From Porphyromonadaceae bacterium (lineage in GTDB: Bacteria > Bacteroidota > Bacteroidia > Bacteroidales > Dysgonomonadaceae): a DNA stretch of 32,170 bases. A program made the position numbers and the translations under genes. Positions 5,758-14,994 of the stretch are shown here, in pieces. Location of the stretch: the NCBI GenBank assembly GCA_022840285.1, contig JALHIE010000019.1:1-32170 (forward strand). Reading direction: 5' to 3'. Every line of letters starts with the position of its first letter. Within the stretch, counting starts at the first letter, position 1. A model generated the notes under the pieces. The model did no database searches. It was not told where the DNA came from and worked only from the letters and a program-made list of their open reading frames with translations.

Positions 5758-8109
5758 TTACGGTGCAAACGTGGAATAGATCCTGAAACTGTTGGCGGGA
5801 ATGGCAATATTCATCGTTGAAGAGGTTACGTTCAGGGTTTCCGAACTGTTCATGTAATTGTACCACGTCCCTGTCTTCGGGAACGTTGTTGAAGCATTCA
5901 TGGCTGTATTCGTGAAATTGCCAACGATAACTATCTGCTTGCTGTTTCCGAACGAGGAGAGGGTGAGGAAACGGCCTCCCGTCCAGTCGCTTGCTGAAAC
6001 TTTCCAGTTTAATGTGGCGGTAGATGTAAACAATTCACTGTGGTTCTTTCTCAAATTGATCAGTTTTGCGTACGTATCGTGGAGGGCTTTTCGTTGTGAA
6101 ACATCGTAATAACCCCACTTGATAGGTTTTTTACCGGTACGTCCGTTTTCATCAATCGAAACATCGTATCCTAATTCACCAAATTGCCATACCATCTTAG
6201 GTCCGGGAACAGGGAAGAAGAAAGCTGCGTTTGTAGCCAATTGATTCATTCGGGCTGTTAAATCCGAATTAAGAGGTGTTTGGGCAAAAGCCACTTGTTT
6301 GAAAGCAGCACGCTCTTCATCGTGGCTTTCCATGTACGATACCAAACTGTTTGCCGGACGGGGTAGGTTGGCATTGTAATAGGTTCTCGAGAAATCTGAA
6401 CGATTGGGATTGTTCTGGTCAATCGGATAACCCATCGCTGTTTGACAGTAGGTGTCGTTCATATTTCGCCATACCATCATTCCGGCATTACCGAGCTCGG
6501 TCTCTTCCCTGTCGTCGGCAAAATGCTCCAAAATTACCAACGCATCCGGTTTTTTTGCCTTGATGACCGAATGGTACTCCTTCAAGTATGAGATTCGGTT
6601 AGGATCGTATATCCTGAATACACCATCATCTGAAGATTGTTTTTGCGTAAAACCTTTGCTGAGATCAAAACGGAAACCATCAACATTGTACTCTTCCAAC
6701 AGGAATTCCAGGTTCCGTTTCACGAAGTCACGTACCAATTGATTGCTGTGGTTGAAATCGTGGAATACGCTAAACGGATGTGGTGCGGTAACATTAAAAT
6801 AGGGGTTGTTTGCCGCTGTGCGGTTGTTCGCCGTATCCCACCACATTTTAGCAAACGGATTGGCACCGGTGGCGTGGTTGTATACTACGTCCAGAATCAC
6901 TGCTATGCCTCTCTGGTGGCACGCATCGATAAATTCCTTGTACATCCGGTCGGTGCCGTAGGCCTTGTCCATGGCAAAGAAGAAAGCGGGGTTATACCCC
7001 CAACTATCGTTGCCGTCGAACTCCTGCACCGGCATCAGTTCAATGGCATTCACGCCGAGCGACTGCAGGTAGTCCAGCTTTGCCATCGCCCCGTTGATAT
7101 CTCCGGTTGCGGTGAAGTCACGGAAAAGCATTTCGTAAACAACCAGATTTTCGGGAGCAGGAGTTCTGAAGTCAGAAACTTTCCAGCTGTATGTATCGGG
7201 CCGAGTGTTAAAAACCGATACAACCCCAATTCCACCAGACGGATAGGTTTTATTCTCCGGATAGGTGGATGACGGAATATATTGATCGTTTGAAGGGTCG
7301 AGAATTTTACGCGAATACGCATCGGCAAGTCTAATGGGATCTGCACCTGTTTTTCCAACATAATATTGGAAAGCATATTCTTTTTTAGCATCCAATCCCG
7401 TAAGTGTTATCCACCACACTCCTGCGGTTTCGTCGCGAAACATTTGCGATTTTTCGTCGTTGGATAACGTCCAGTTGTTAAAATCACCGATAACGTGAGC
7501 AAAATCTTTTCGCGCTCCGCTTTTGTCTTTATCGTATAACACAAGCGTAACTGTGCTGTTATTTACGATGTTGATCCCGTGCCTCACACCTGCAGGAAGT
7601 GTTTCTGTTTTAACCGCTCCGGGTTGGAATGGTTTATACATGCCATCGGTAACAGGGATAAAAAAATCGTTGTTAATTCCTTTTTTTGTACCATCAGAAC
7701 TTCGTACAATAATACCGAGCTTTGTAACCGGTGTTGTTCCTGAACCGAACCAATGCCGAATGCTTGAAGAAAGTTTTATGTTCCAGACATTGGTTGCGAC
7801 TTTCGTCATTTTGTATTTTGTATTGTTATCTGTCCAGGAAGAAGGCTGAAAGATCCACTGTCCTTCCGAAATAACTCCGGCATAAAGGTACACATCGCCC
7901 ATATAACCGAATAGAGGGGATGTTGATGCTGCTTTAAATGTGATGGTGAGTTCCTTGTCCGCATCTGCTGCTTCGGGACTCCAGGAGACTCCTTCCTTGA
8001 TGGAGGACGGTTTGGGTGCGGTATCGGGCGGTATTACCGGGTCATCCCCGCAAGAGAGGACGAAGAGGAGCAGCAACAGGTAGAGAAAGGTTTTAACGGG
8101 ATATCTCAT
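5758..8109 (-). CDS. GH13 alpha-glucan hydrolase, outer-membrane lipoprotein (SusG-like role)
   Basis: This 783-residue protein has a lipoprotein signal ending VLSC, with Cys20. The residues after it, GDD, are acidic, as in Bacteroidetes surface-lipoprotein export signals. Residues 35-155 form a beta-rich N-terminal domain. Residues 200-255 (HVIGDFNNW to FQYYVG) look like a CBM48/isoamylase-N-type domain. A GH13 barrel begins near 322 (VVYEMLFRDF). The GH13 regions are DVVYNHA (407-413), FRFD with nucleophile D482, LEHF with acid/base E528, and SHDEER with D597. The YEMLFRDF and GYNPAFFF context resembles branching-enzyme, pullulanase and isoamylase relatives more than classical SusG. It may therefore act on alpha-1,6 linkages or on starch generally; the specificity cannot be settled here. 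It is the last gene of the operon. Confidence 0.88.
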   Translation of the reverse strand: MRYPVKTFLYLLLLLFVLSCGDDPVIPPDTAPKPSSIKEGVSWSPEAADADKELTITFKAASTSPLFGYMGDVYLYAGVISEGQWIFQPSSWTDNNTKYKMTKVATNVWNIKLSSSIRHWFGSGTTPVTKLGIIVRSSDGTKKGINNDFFIPVTDGMYKPFQPGAVKTETLPAGVRHGINIVNNSTVTLVLYDKDKSGARKDFAHVIGDFNNWTLSNDEKSQMFRDETAGVWWITLTGLDAKKEYAFQYYVGKTGADPIRLADAYSRKILDPSNDQYIPSSTYPENKTYPSGGIGVVSVFNTRPDTYSWKVSDFRTPAPENLVVYEMLFRDFTATGDINGAMAKLDYLQSLGVNAIELMPVQEFDGNDSWGYNPAFFFAMDKAYGTDRMYKEFIDACHQRGIAVILDVVYNHATGANPFAKMWWDTANNRTAANNPYFNVTAPHPFSVFHDFNHSNQLVRDFVKRNLEFLLEEYNVDGFRFDLSKGFTQKQSSDDGVFRIYDPNRISYLKEYHSVIKAKKPDALVILEHFADDREETELGNAGMMVWRNMNDTYCQTAMGYPIDQNNPNRSDFSRTYYNANLPRPANSLVSYMESHDEERAAFKQVAFAQTPLNSDLTARMNQLATNAAFFFPVPGPKMVWQFGELGYDVSIDENGRTGKKPIKWGYYDVSQRKALHDTYAKLINLRKNHSELFTSTATLNWKVSASDWTGGRFLTLSSFGNSKQIVIVGNFTNTAMNASTTFPKTGTWYNYMNSSETLNVTSSTMNIAIPANSFRIYSTFAP

Positions 8110-8157
8110 TGTAAATTTCTTCGTTACGAATTATGCATATGACGCGATCGTGTTTGT

Positions 8158-9987
8158 TTACTGCAGCAGCAACACCTCTTTGGGAGAAAGGGTAAGCCTA
8201 TCACCTAAGGGGAGGGTTTTACCGGAAAGAAAATCCGTTGCACTGCTCAACCCTTGTATAGACTCTGCATAGCGGTCAAGGTTTATTTCCACATCGTTAG
8301 AGGTTCCGTTCATCACCACCAGAACTTTCTCGTCGCCTAAGAAGCGCTCGTAAACATAGACTCCTTTCTGCAGGACGTAGTGCTTCATTCCTCCACGTGC
8401 GATCACCTCGTTTCCTTTCCGCCAATGCAACAGTTTTCTGAGAAAGTCGAATGCCTCGTTCTGGAGAGTGTCGCGTCCCTCCCGGGCAAAATGATCCGAT
8501 TTATCACCGGGCCACCCGCCAGGCACATCTCGCCGGATATCTCCGTCGCTGCGGCTCTTGTTGCCGTTCATCAGCAGTTCGGTGCCGTAGTAGATCTGTG
8601 GCGTTCCGGGCATGGTAAGCAGGAAAGTGATCGCCTGCTTCCAGCCGGAGAGATTCTCGGGATATTTTTTCAGGAAGCGGTCGGTATCGTGGTTGTCGAG
8701 GAAGCGCAGCACGTTGTAGATATCGGGATAGATGAAGTCGTAGGTCATGTGGTCGTAGATGCCGTGGAGCCCTCCGTTCCACTCGGTGGTCTCTTCAACG
8801 AAAGCTGTATGTGACAGTCCCATGAAGCGGAAGTCCATCACCGATTTAAGGTTTGTATTCTCGCGGTTGTTAAGTTTGCTGTCTTTCTGCCAGAATGCTG
8901 TTCCAATAGGATTGTTCAACCATGCTTCTCCCACGATATTGTATGCCGGATATTCTTTGTAAACGGCGTCACACCAGTCAATCATCATGTTGTAATCGGC
9001 GTACGGATAAGTATCCTGGCGGATACCGTCCACGCCGGAGTATTCAATCCACCAGATGCTGTTCTGGATCAGGTACTTTGCTACGTGGCGATTGCGTTGA
9101 TTCAGATCGGGCATAGTGGGTACGAACCAGCCGTCTACCATCCTGCTCTTGTCGTACTCCGAAGCATAGGGGTCGAAATACATCTCTTTCATGTGCGAGG
9201 TCTGCACATACTCCTCCAGGTTGTTGAACCAGTCAGGAGAAGGCACCTCAGTCAACCAGGGATGGTCGCTGCCGCAGTGGTTGAAGATCATGTCCATCAC
9301 CACTTTCATCCCTTTTTTATGTGCATCCTCAATCAGCTGCGCATATTCCTCGTTGCTGCCGAAGCGGGGATCCACCCGGTAGTAGTCGGTGGTGGCGTAT
9401 CCGTGGTAGGAGCCACCTTCCATGTCGTTTTCCAGAACCGGGTTGAGCCAGATGGCGGTTACGCCCAGGTCGGAGAGGTAGCCTAACCTGTCGGAGATAC
9501 CTTTAATATCACCGCCATGGCGGGCATTGGGGTTTTTTCGGTCCACCTTGTAGTTTGTACGCATCGGGATCTGGTCGTTCGTGGGGTCTCCGTTGGCAAA
9601 CCGGTCGGGCATGATCAAGTATAAAACGTCAGACGAATCGAAACCTTTCATCTCTTTCCTTTTGGGATTTCGTGTTTTCAGTTCGTAGTGATACGAGATT
9701 TTCTTCTTTCCTTCAGTAAAAACGATTTCGAACTTTTGGGGAGCGCTGCCCGAAATGTCCAAGTACAAAATCTGATAGTTGGGATTTTCGAGTAAGACCG
9801 TTTCTTTCAGGTAAACGTCTTTTGCGTTGACGGTTGCCTTGTACGAGGCAATCTCCTTGCCCGAAATCATCAGCTGTAGCTCAGTCTCCTGCATTCCGGA
9901 CCACCAGAAAGCGGGTTCGACGTTGATTTGAGCTTTAACGAACAGTGTTGAGGAGATTAGGAGTAAGAATAAAATTACTTTATGCAT
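8158..9987 (-). CDS. susA: periplasmic cyclomaltodextrinase/neopullulanase, SusA-like (GH13)
   Basis: From the start chosen here the protein is 609 residues, near the length of Bacteroides thetaiotaomicron SusA. A signal peptide, MHKVILFLLLISSTLFVKAQ, is followed by a cyclomaltodextrinase-type N-terminal domain (about 22-110) beginning with VEPAFWWSGM. The GH13 barrel contains LIMPDRFANGDPTND and HGGDIKGI. DMIFNH is region I, GIRQD carries nucleophile D325, VGEAWL carries acid/base E354 and LDNHD carries D434. The role is to cut imported maltooligosaccharides or cyclodextrins in the periplasm. An ATG at 10047 extends the frame by 20 residues but would place a strong hairpin (10022-10064) over the start region and a poor leader before the signal peptide, so 9987 is preferred. 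Confidence 0.9.
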   Translation of the reverse strand: MHKVILFLLLISSTLFVKAQINVEPAFWWSGMQETELQLMISGKEIASYKATVNAKDVYLKETVLLENPNYQILYLDISGSAPQKFEIVFTEGKKKISYHYELKTRNPKRKEMKGFDSSDVLYLIMPDRFANGDPTNDQIPMRTNYKVDRKNPNARHGGDIKGISDRLGYLSDLGVTAIWLNPVLENDMEGGSYHGYATTDYYRVDPRFGSNEEYAQLIEDAHKKGMKVVMDMIFNHCGSDHPWLTEVPSPDWFNNLEEYVQTSHMKEMYFDPYASEYDKSRMVDGWFVPTMPDLNQRNRHVAKYLIQNSIWWIEYSGVDGIRQDTYPYADYNMMIDWCDAVYKEYPAYNIVGEAWLNNPIGTAFWQKDSKLNNRENTNLKSVMDFRFMGLSHTAFVEETTEWNGGLHGIYDHMTYDFIYPDIYNVLRFLDNHDTDRFLKKYPENLSGWKQAITFLLTMPGTPQIYYGTELLMNGNKSRSDGDIRRDVPGGWPGDKSDHFAREGRDTLQNEAFDFLRKLLHWRKGNEVIARGGMKHYVLQKGVYVYERFLGDEKVLVVMNGTSNDVEINLDRYAESIQGLSSATDFLSGKTLPLGDRLTLSPKEVLLLQ

Positions 9988-10015
9988 GATCTTGAATGTT
10001 AGTGATTGTATGCTG

Positions 10016-10064
10016 GATAAAAGAACTGCCAGGATTAAATTGCCCATTTTATCCTGACAGTTCT
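10016..10064 (-). terminator. intra-operon terminator/attenuator-like hairpin
   Basis: The arms AGAACTGCCAGGAT (10022-10035) and ATCCTGACAGTTCT (10051-10064) pair at 13 of 14 positions. AAAT/ATTT continue the stem after one mismatch to a 5-nt loop. On the minus strand the 3' arm is followed by TTTTATCC, a short T-tract. It lies between the GH13 amylase gene and the SusA-like gene, 24 nt after the amylase stop. It could partly terminate transcription, lowering susA expression, or mark an RNA processing or 3'-end protection site. No -7 box for a separate susA promoter was found. Confidence 0.65.
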
Positions 10065-10087
10065 ACAGACTGACTCAAATCATCTTT

Positions 10088-11440
10088 TCAAAGTTTCCAG
10101 ATCTTAAATTGGAAAGGTTGCAACGTCAATAATGACGGTAGTGTCTCTGTCGATTGAGTCGTCAGGTCTTTTCCCTTTTCATGGGCAAATTCGATGGGTA
10201 TCTTTGTTTCCTGGACCTGGTCAGAAGTGTTCACCATAATCAATACCCTCTCCTTGTTGCTTTTACGGAGGAAAGAGATTACCTTGCCGGTATTGTCATA
10301 ACTCCTGAGTTCTCCTTTCCTTAAAGCTTCAGAGGCAGCATAGATATCCATGATTGTCCTGTACTGATTGAAATAGGACAAATTACTTTCCCAGTCGATC
10401 TCCCGAAATCCGAAGAATGAGAGAGCGGAGGGATACCCTACCTCCTGTGAACTGTAGACCATAGGTGCCCCTCCCATTGTTACTGCAATCACAAACGCGG
10501 AGAGAGCTCCTTTTTCACCCTTATAGGCCTGAACAGGCGAGTGTTCAGAGGCCATGTCATGGTTGGTGATATATCGCATGCGCTGTTTCCCTTCGGGGAC
10601 ACCCAGATACTCTTTCTGGTGAGTGTCGAACAAGCCTTTTACAGTTATCTTGCCGTTGTAAAGATCCTGGAGCTTGTAGGCAAAATCCCAACCATATATC
10701 ATGTCAAAACCGTAGGAAAAGAGATTGGTATTGCCACCTTCAGCCAACATCAGCAAGCCATCGCTCTTTATGGATTTCAATGCCTGGATAGCATCTTTCC
10801 AAAAATCGCCCGGCACACCTTCTGCGTAATCACACCGGTATCCATCTACTCCAGCTTCCGTAATCCAGTACTTCATGGCATTGATCATCTCTTCCCGCAT
10901 TTGATTGTTTGCGTAGTCCAGATCGGCCACATCGTTCCAGTTCATTCCCGGAGGAGAAACAATATTTCCGTTGGAATCCTGGGTATACCACGATTTATTC
11001 ACTATCCACTTATTGTCCCACGAGGTATGATTGGCTACCCAATCAAGAATCACTTTCATCCCTTTGGCATGGGCCTTGGAGACAAGTGTCCTGAGCTCGT
11101 CCATTGTGCCATAATCTTCATTGAGCTTGTTGTAGTCTTTGACGCAGTATGGTGAACCGATAGCCTTTAACTCACCCTGCTCGTAAACGGGCATCAACCA
11201 GATTACATTGATGTGCAGCTCTTCCAAGTCATCCAGCCGTGATGCGACTTCGTTAAAAACACTCCTCTTCGTGAATAGACCCGGATTAACTTCATAGATT
11301 ATCCACTCATTCTCAGTTTCAACAACCGGAGGATTGATAATCACAGGCTCTTCCGTGGTTCCACTGCAGTTGATGAACAGGTACAAGGTCAATACAACCG
11401 GCAAGAGCGAGATCCTTAACTTTTTATGTTTTATTTTCAT
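10088..11440 (-). CDS. GH13 alpha-amylase, outer-membrane lipoprotein
   Basis: This compact 450-residue amylase has a lipoprotein signal ending LFINC (Cys25) and a Pro/Glu/Val-rich linker to about 45. The GH13 barrel starts at IIYEVNPGLF. Its conserved regions are DWVANH (region I), GYRCD with nucleophile D204, MLAEGG with acid/base E234, and TNHDMAS with D295. A short beta-sandwich C-terminal domain (about 385-450) follows. With no added carbohydrate-binding module it probably works beside the four-repeat starch-binding lipoprotein encoded 29 nt upstream. The SGTTEE after Cys25 is only weakly acidic, so surface exposure is less certain than for the gene at 5758. It is likely the endo-acting starch-degrading enzyme of the locus. 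Confidence 0.9.
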   Translation of the reverse strand: MKIKHKKLRISLLPVVLTLYLFINCSGTTEEPVIINPPVVETENEWIIYEVNPGLFTKRSVFNEVASRLDDLEELHINVIWLMPVYEQGELKAIGSPYCVKDYNKLNEDYGTMDELRTLVSKAHAKGMKVILDWVANHTSWDNKWIVNKSWYTQDSNGNIVSPPGMNWNDVADLDYANNQMREEMINAMKYWITEAGVDGYRCDYAEGVPGDFWKDAIQALKSIKSDGLLMLAEGGNTNLFSYGFDMIYGWDFAYKLQDLYNGKITVKGLFDTHQKEYLGVPEGKQRMRYITNHDMASEHSPVQAYKGEKGALSAFVIAVTMGGAPMVYSSQEVGYPSALSFFGFREIDWESNLSYFNQYRTIMDIYAASEALRKGELRSYDNTGKVISFLRKSNKERVLIMVNTSDQVQETKIPIEFAHEKGKDLTTQSTETLPSLLTLQPFQFKIWKL

Positions 11441-11469
11441 GCTGCGTAATTCAAGAATTTACAAATAGA

Positions 11470-13140
11470 CTATGGGGTAATTACCACATACGCAGTCGCC
11501 GTGATTTGGTAGTAATAATTTTTGTTGGCGACAATGGTCGGACCATCGAATTGAGCACCTGCTCCGTTGTTATTGAAGATGAGGTTCAGCGATTTGTCAT
11601 TGACGGCAACGGGTAATTCGAAATACTTGTAGGTCACTCCGCCTACCTCTTTCGTGCCGGCAGGGGCGAGCCCCGGCCACCCGGGATCCGCAACCCCCTC
11701 ACCCCAGTAATAGAGTGACAGTTTATCCCACCCGCTGTTGTCGGCAACGTACACAACATGTCCCTGTTCCTTATTCGGATCGACCTCTGTAGCAGATTCG
11801 GCAGTGATTGAAAAATAGAGATCTTTATCAACCGTAATGCTGGGGCCGTTGAACTGTGCACCAGCTCCATTGTTGTTGAAGATGGTATTGATAGACTTAC
11901 CATTCAGTGTGGCAGGTAACTCGAAAAACAGATAGCTTACGCCACCAATCTCCTTGGTTCCCGATGGTGTTAAACCAGGCCAATTGGTGCCGGTTACTCC
12001 ATCTCCCCAGTAGTGAAGAGCCAGCGCATCCCACCCGCTGTTGTTTTCCACGTAAATTTTAAAACCTTCCGGACCTCCTTCCGGATCCACTTCAACTCCT
12101 CCACTCGAGGTGATTTGGAAATAAAAATCGCGGTTTAGGACGACAGGTATATCTGCCAATTGAATATTGTTGCCGTTATTGTTGAAAATGAGGTTGAGCG
12201 ATTTATCATTCATCTCTTCACCCATCTGAAAATAGGTATAGTTGACACCGTTGATCTCTTTTGTGCCGGTAGGCTGTAAGCCGGGCCACCCGGCCGGTTC
12301 GGCATCACCCCAGGCGTAGAGAGCCAATGCGTCCCATCCGGTTTGATTGTCTACATATACCGTATAACCGTTGTAGGGAGCCACATTAGGATCTACTTCC
12401 TCGTAGCTGTTCTCAGTAATCATCAAGTATACGTCTCGGTCGAGCGTGAAATCCTGCATGGCATCGAACTGCTTTCCTTTGTTGTTGTTATTGAAAATGA
12501 AGTTCAACGTTGCATCTTTTGCTTCTTTGCCCATGTCAAAAACGGTATAAGTAACGCCGTTGATCTCTTCACTTCCGGTAGGCAGGATTCCCGGCCATCC
12601 GGCAACCTCCAGGTCGCCCCATACATACAAGGCCAGTTCGTCCCATCCAGTTTGATCGTTTACATAGATGGAGTAACTTTCTTTCACAGGCTCTCCAAAA
12701 TAAGACTCCCATCTGTCGACCCATACATTTGTGAAAGAACCCACAGATACATCCAGTATATGCACGACGGCTTCATCTTTCACCGATCGTTCCGCGCCTT
12801 GCTTTTTTGCATAAAAAGTGAATCCGTCAGCCAGAGTTTTTCCATTTTGAAACGATGAAGGCAACAGGTAGATACCCCATTTGATGTTGCTCCCGGGAGC
12901 TTTCTCCAACTTCCACTCCGGATTTCCAATAGCATCTGTTCCGCCATTGAAATCCCCGATGATGTAATATTCATCGTCAGCGATACTTCCCTTGGGCATG
13001 ATCACTTCCAGGAGTATTGCATTTTCTTTTGTCGGGAATTGCTGTAACTCGTGGTCAAAAACGATTTCTTCCAGGTCATTGCATCCGCTGAAAAGTGTGA
13101 TGAATGGGAGTAACAGCAAAATGTATATTATTTTTTTCAT
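11470..13140 (-). CDS. SusE/SusF-like starch-binding outer-membrane lipoprotein with four CBM repeats
   Basis: This 556-residue lipoprotein has signal MKKIIYILLLLPFITLFSGC with Cys20, followed by NDLEE. Residues 25-150 form a SusE/F-type N-terminal region containing YYIIGDFNGG. Four tandem repeats of about 100 residues follow at about 155-250, 258-352, 360-454 and 461-556. Each has a YVxxxxGWDxLAL start, a YxWG, a WPGxxPxG, a GVxYxxF and an IFNNNxxGxQF-like block. The Trp/Tyr pattern resembles starch-binding CBM25/26-type modules; that assignment is from motif character. It should hold starch at the cell surface for the amylases and SusCD. It sits directly after susD, where susE/susF lie in the classic Sus operon. 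Confidence 0.88.
   Translation of the reverse strand: MKKIIYILLLLPFITLFSGCNDLEEIVFDHELQQFPTKENAILLEVIMPKGSIADDEYYIIGDFNGGTDAIGNPEWKLEKAPGSNIKWGIYLLPSSFQNGKTLADGFTFYAKKQGAERSVKDEAVVHILDVSVGSFTNVWVDRWESYFGEPVKESYSIYVNDQTGWDELALYVWGDLEVAGWPGILPTGSEEINGVTYTVFDMGKEAKDATLNFIFNNNNKGKQFDAMQDFTLDRDVYLMITENSYEEVDPNVAPYNGYTVYVDNQTGWDALALYAWGDAEPAGWPGLQPTGTKEINGVNYTYFQMGEEMNDKSLNLIFNNNGNNIQLADIPVVLNRDFYFQITSSGGVEVDPEGGPEGFKIYVENNSGWDALALHYWGDGVTGTNWPGLTPSGTKEIGGVSYLFFELPATLNGKSINTIFNNNGAGAQFNGPSITVDKDLYFSITAESATEVDPNKEQGHVVYVADNSGWDKLSLYYWGEGVADPGWPGLAPAGTKEVGGVTYKYFELPVAVNDKSLNLIFNNNGAGAQFDGPTIVANKNYYYQITATAYVVITP
11473..12678 (-). repeat. four tandem coding repeats of about 300 bp
   Basis: The four carbohydrate-binding modules are visible at DNA level as tandem, diverged copies with a period of about 306 bp. 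Repeats 3 and 4 are nearest each other: both have a GAGAQF block and an elongated WGxGV loop. This suggests duplication within the gene, with the last pair more recent. Such a repeat is open to unequal crossover and assembly collapse. Confidence 0.75.
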
Positions 13141-13159
13141 AATTGCTTATCTGTTGAAA

Positions 13160-14953
13160 TTATTGATAATTGGGGTTTTGTACCAGTCCGGGATTGACCA
13201 TCAAAGCAGACGAAGGTAAGGGATACCATTCATATTTTCTGTCTCTTTTTGCCGGTATTTCTTTCCCGTCTTCTGTTACACGTCCAAAGAACCACCATTG
13301 CCCCTGAGTAAATTTGTCAAAGCGACGCAAATCTGTTCTGCGACGACGTCCCTCTGATAAAAATTCAAGTCCCCATTGGCTTAACATCCAATCCATGTCG
13401 AATGCAGTAAAACCAGGTCCCGGCTGATCTTTCACCACTGCCCAGTCTGATGCGGAGAAGTAACGCCGTCTTACGCTATTCACCAGCTCTTTGGCTCCAC
13501 TGGAATCGCCATCACGCATCTTGCATTCAGCAAGCATATAGACCACTTCAGCCAATCGAAATTCAACCTCGTCGATATCCTGGAAATCAATTCCAGCAGA
13601 TGAAGGGTAGATGGGGTATTTCACCAGGCGAATACCGGAGGTTGTTTCACCCCAGCGCGGTGACATCACCGTTTCCAATTCTCTTCCCTTTCCGAGGAAA
13701 GTGCCCACCTGATCTACATACACTATTCCCTGTCCATCTCTGTCGGCATCTGCTTTCAGAGGATCTCCCTTGCCGTAGTTGGCTTTGATCTCTCCTTTCA
13801 GGAACATACCCTTGTAATTGCTAGTACCGGAATCGTACACGTAGTTTTGTTTGCGGATGTCACGATTGTCGAATCGTTCATAGACAGCACCCAGCTTGTC
13901 ATTGTAGGGAGCTTCCAGAAACGATTTTGGGGAGGTTGTGCCTCCGGACGGAAGAACTGTGCCCGAATTGTCAAAAGAGGGTGTCAGGATAGTACAGTTC
14001 CATCCGTTTTGATTGTAGGTCCCCCCAAAGTAATCCCAAATATTGTAGGGTAGGAAAGGCATGTTCCGCATCCATCCACCGTTCAATTGCCCCACTTCAA
14101 AAGAGAAAGCCATGATCACCTCTGGGGAGTTCACGTTCTCAATAGAGAAGTTCGTTCTGTAGTCGTCCGCAATCGAATAATCCCCGTACTTGCTGTTTAG
14201 GATCTCCTGACTGAGCAGGGCACATTCGTCGTACATGGGTTGTTTGATGAAAAGCTCTGCATTTAACAGGAGCCGGGCCTTGATAATTCTGTTTACCGCC
14301 TGGTTCATCCTGTTAACGGAGTTCTTTGTCAGGTTGTCCAAACTTTCATCAAGTTCTTTGATCAAAAAGTTGAATATAATCCGGCTTCCTTCGTCAAAAT
14401 CGGTTGATGCACTGCCGGGTATTTCGGATCCGGCCGAAATGTTGAGGGGTAGGGCCCCTCCCCATACCTCGTAGATATTGTAGTATGCCCAGGCCCGAAG
14501 GGTACGCACTTCAGCGATATAGGTCTGCATTTTTTCTTCGCTCATCCTGAGATTGGCAGGATCCAGGCTTTCCAGATCCTCTATAAGTGTATTGCATAAT
14601 CCGATGGTCGTCCAAGCAGTTTCCCACGTCTGTCGGATTATTTTTGAGTCGGGAGTCCAGGTGTGACTTGATAGGACAAACTTCTCTGCCTCATCCCATC
14701 CCCAAAGACCACCGTTCCACGAGCGCCAGGCTACCTGATCTGCTGAAAACTCCTGCAGATACCAGAAATACTCTATGTAACTCAATGCTCCCGTCCCATA
14801 TATGGAAGCAACAGCACTCTTCACGCTGCTCTCATCCTGGTAGTAGATGGAGGAGTCAACCCTGTCGAACACCTCTTCACCGAGATCAAGGCAGGCAGTC
14901 ATTGAAAGACCAAATAGTGCTAATATTATAAGGTAATTTTTTTTAGATTTCAT
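13160..14953 (-). CDS. susD: SusD-family outer-membrane starch-binding lipoprotein
   Basis: SusD proteins form the lid of the SusC transporter and capture oligosaccharides. The 597-residue protein has a lipoprotein signal ending SMTAC (Cys21) followed by LDLGEEVFDRV, typical of SusD N-termini. TPR-like helices follow, with LCNTLIEDL near 118-126 and EVRTLRAWAYYNIYEVWGG near 148-166. The C-terminal RagB/SusD portion has EVEFRLAEVVYMLAECKMRDG (about 462-482), ELVNSVRRRYF, WMLSQWGLEFLSEGRRRRTDLRRF and a closing YEWYPLPSSAL. Length and motif order are normal for the family. It follows susC by 41 nt and precedes the starch-binding lipoprotein by 19 nt. The substrate is inferred from the operon. 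Confidence 0.95.
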   Translation of the reverse strand: MKSKKNYLIILALFGLSMTACLDLGEEVFDRVDSSIYYQDESSVKSAVASIYGTGALSYIEYFWYLQEFSADQVAWRSWNGGLWGWDEAEKFVLSSHTWTPDSKIIRQTWETAWTTIGLCNTLIEDLESLDPANLRMSEEKMQTYIAEVRTLRAWAYYNIYEVWGGALPLNISAGSEIPGSASTDFDEGSRIIFNFLIKELDESLDNLTKNSVNRMNQAVNRIIKARLLLNAELFIKQPMYDECALLSQEILNSKYGDYSIADDYRTNFSIENVNSPEVIMAFSFEVGQLNGGWMRNMPFLPYNIWDYFGGTYNQNGWNCTILTPSFDNSGTVLPSGGTTSPKSFLEAPYNDKLGAVYERFDNRDIRKQNYVYDSGTSNYKGMFLKGEIKANYGKGDPLKADADRDGQGIVYVDQVGTFLGKGRELETVMSPRWGETTSGIRLVKYPIYPSSAGIDFQDIDEVEFRLAEVVYMLAECKMRDGDSSGAKELVNSVRRRYFSASDWAVVKDQPGPGFTAFDMDWMLSQWGLEFLSEGRRRRTDLRRFDKFTQGQWWFFGRVTEDGKEIPAKRDRKYEWYPLPSSALMVNPGLVQNPNYQ

Positions 14954-14994
14954 ATTGATTCAATTTGTATCGATTAATACTTCCAATCCCTTGC

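Noticed and set aside
6637..7272. Plus-strand open frame of 211 codons inside the GH13 lipoprotein gene
   Set aside because: It lies opposite the conserved GH13 barrel and has no promoter or recognisable domain.
9988..10047. Upstream ATG at 10047 as the start of the SusA-like protein
   Set aside because: It would put a non-signal leader before a good signal peptide, and a strong hairpin covers this stretch.
11473..12678. Regular repeats as a possible CRISPR or satellite array
   Set aside because: The period is about 306 bp, fully coding and diverged, and explained by tandem protein modules.
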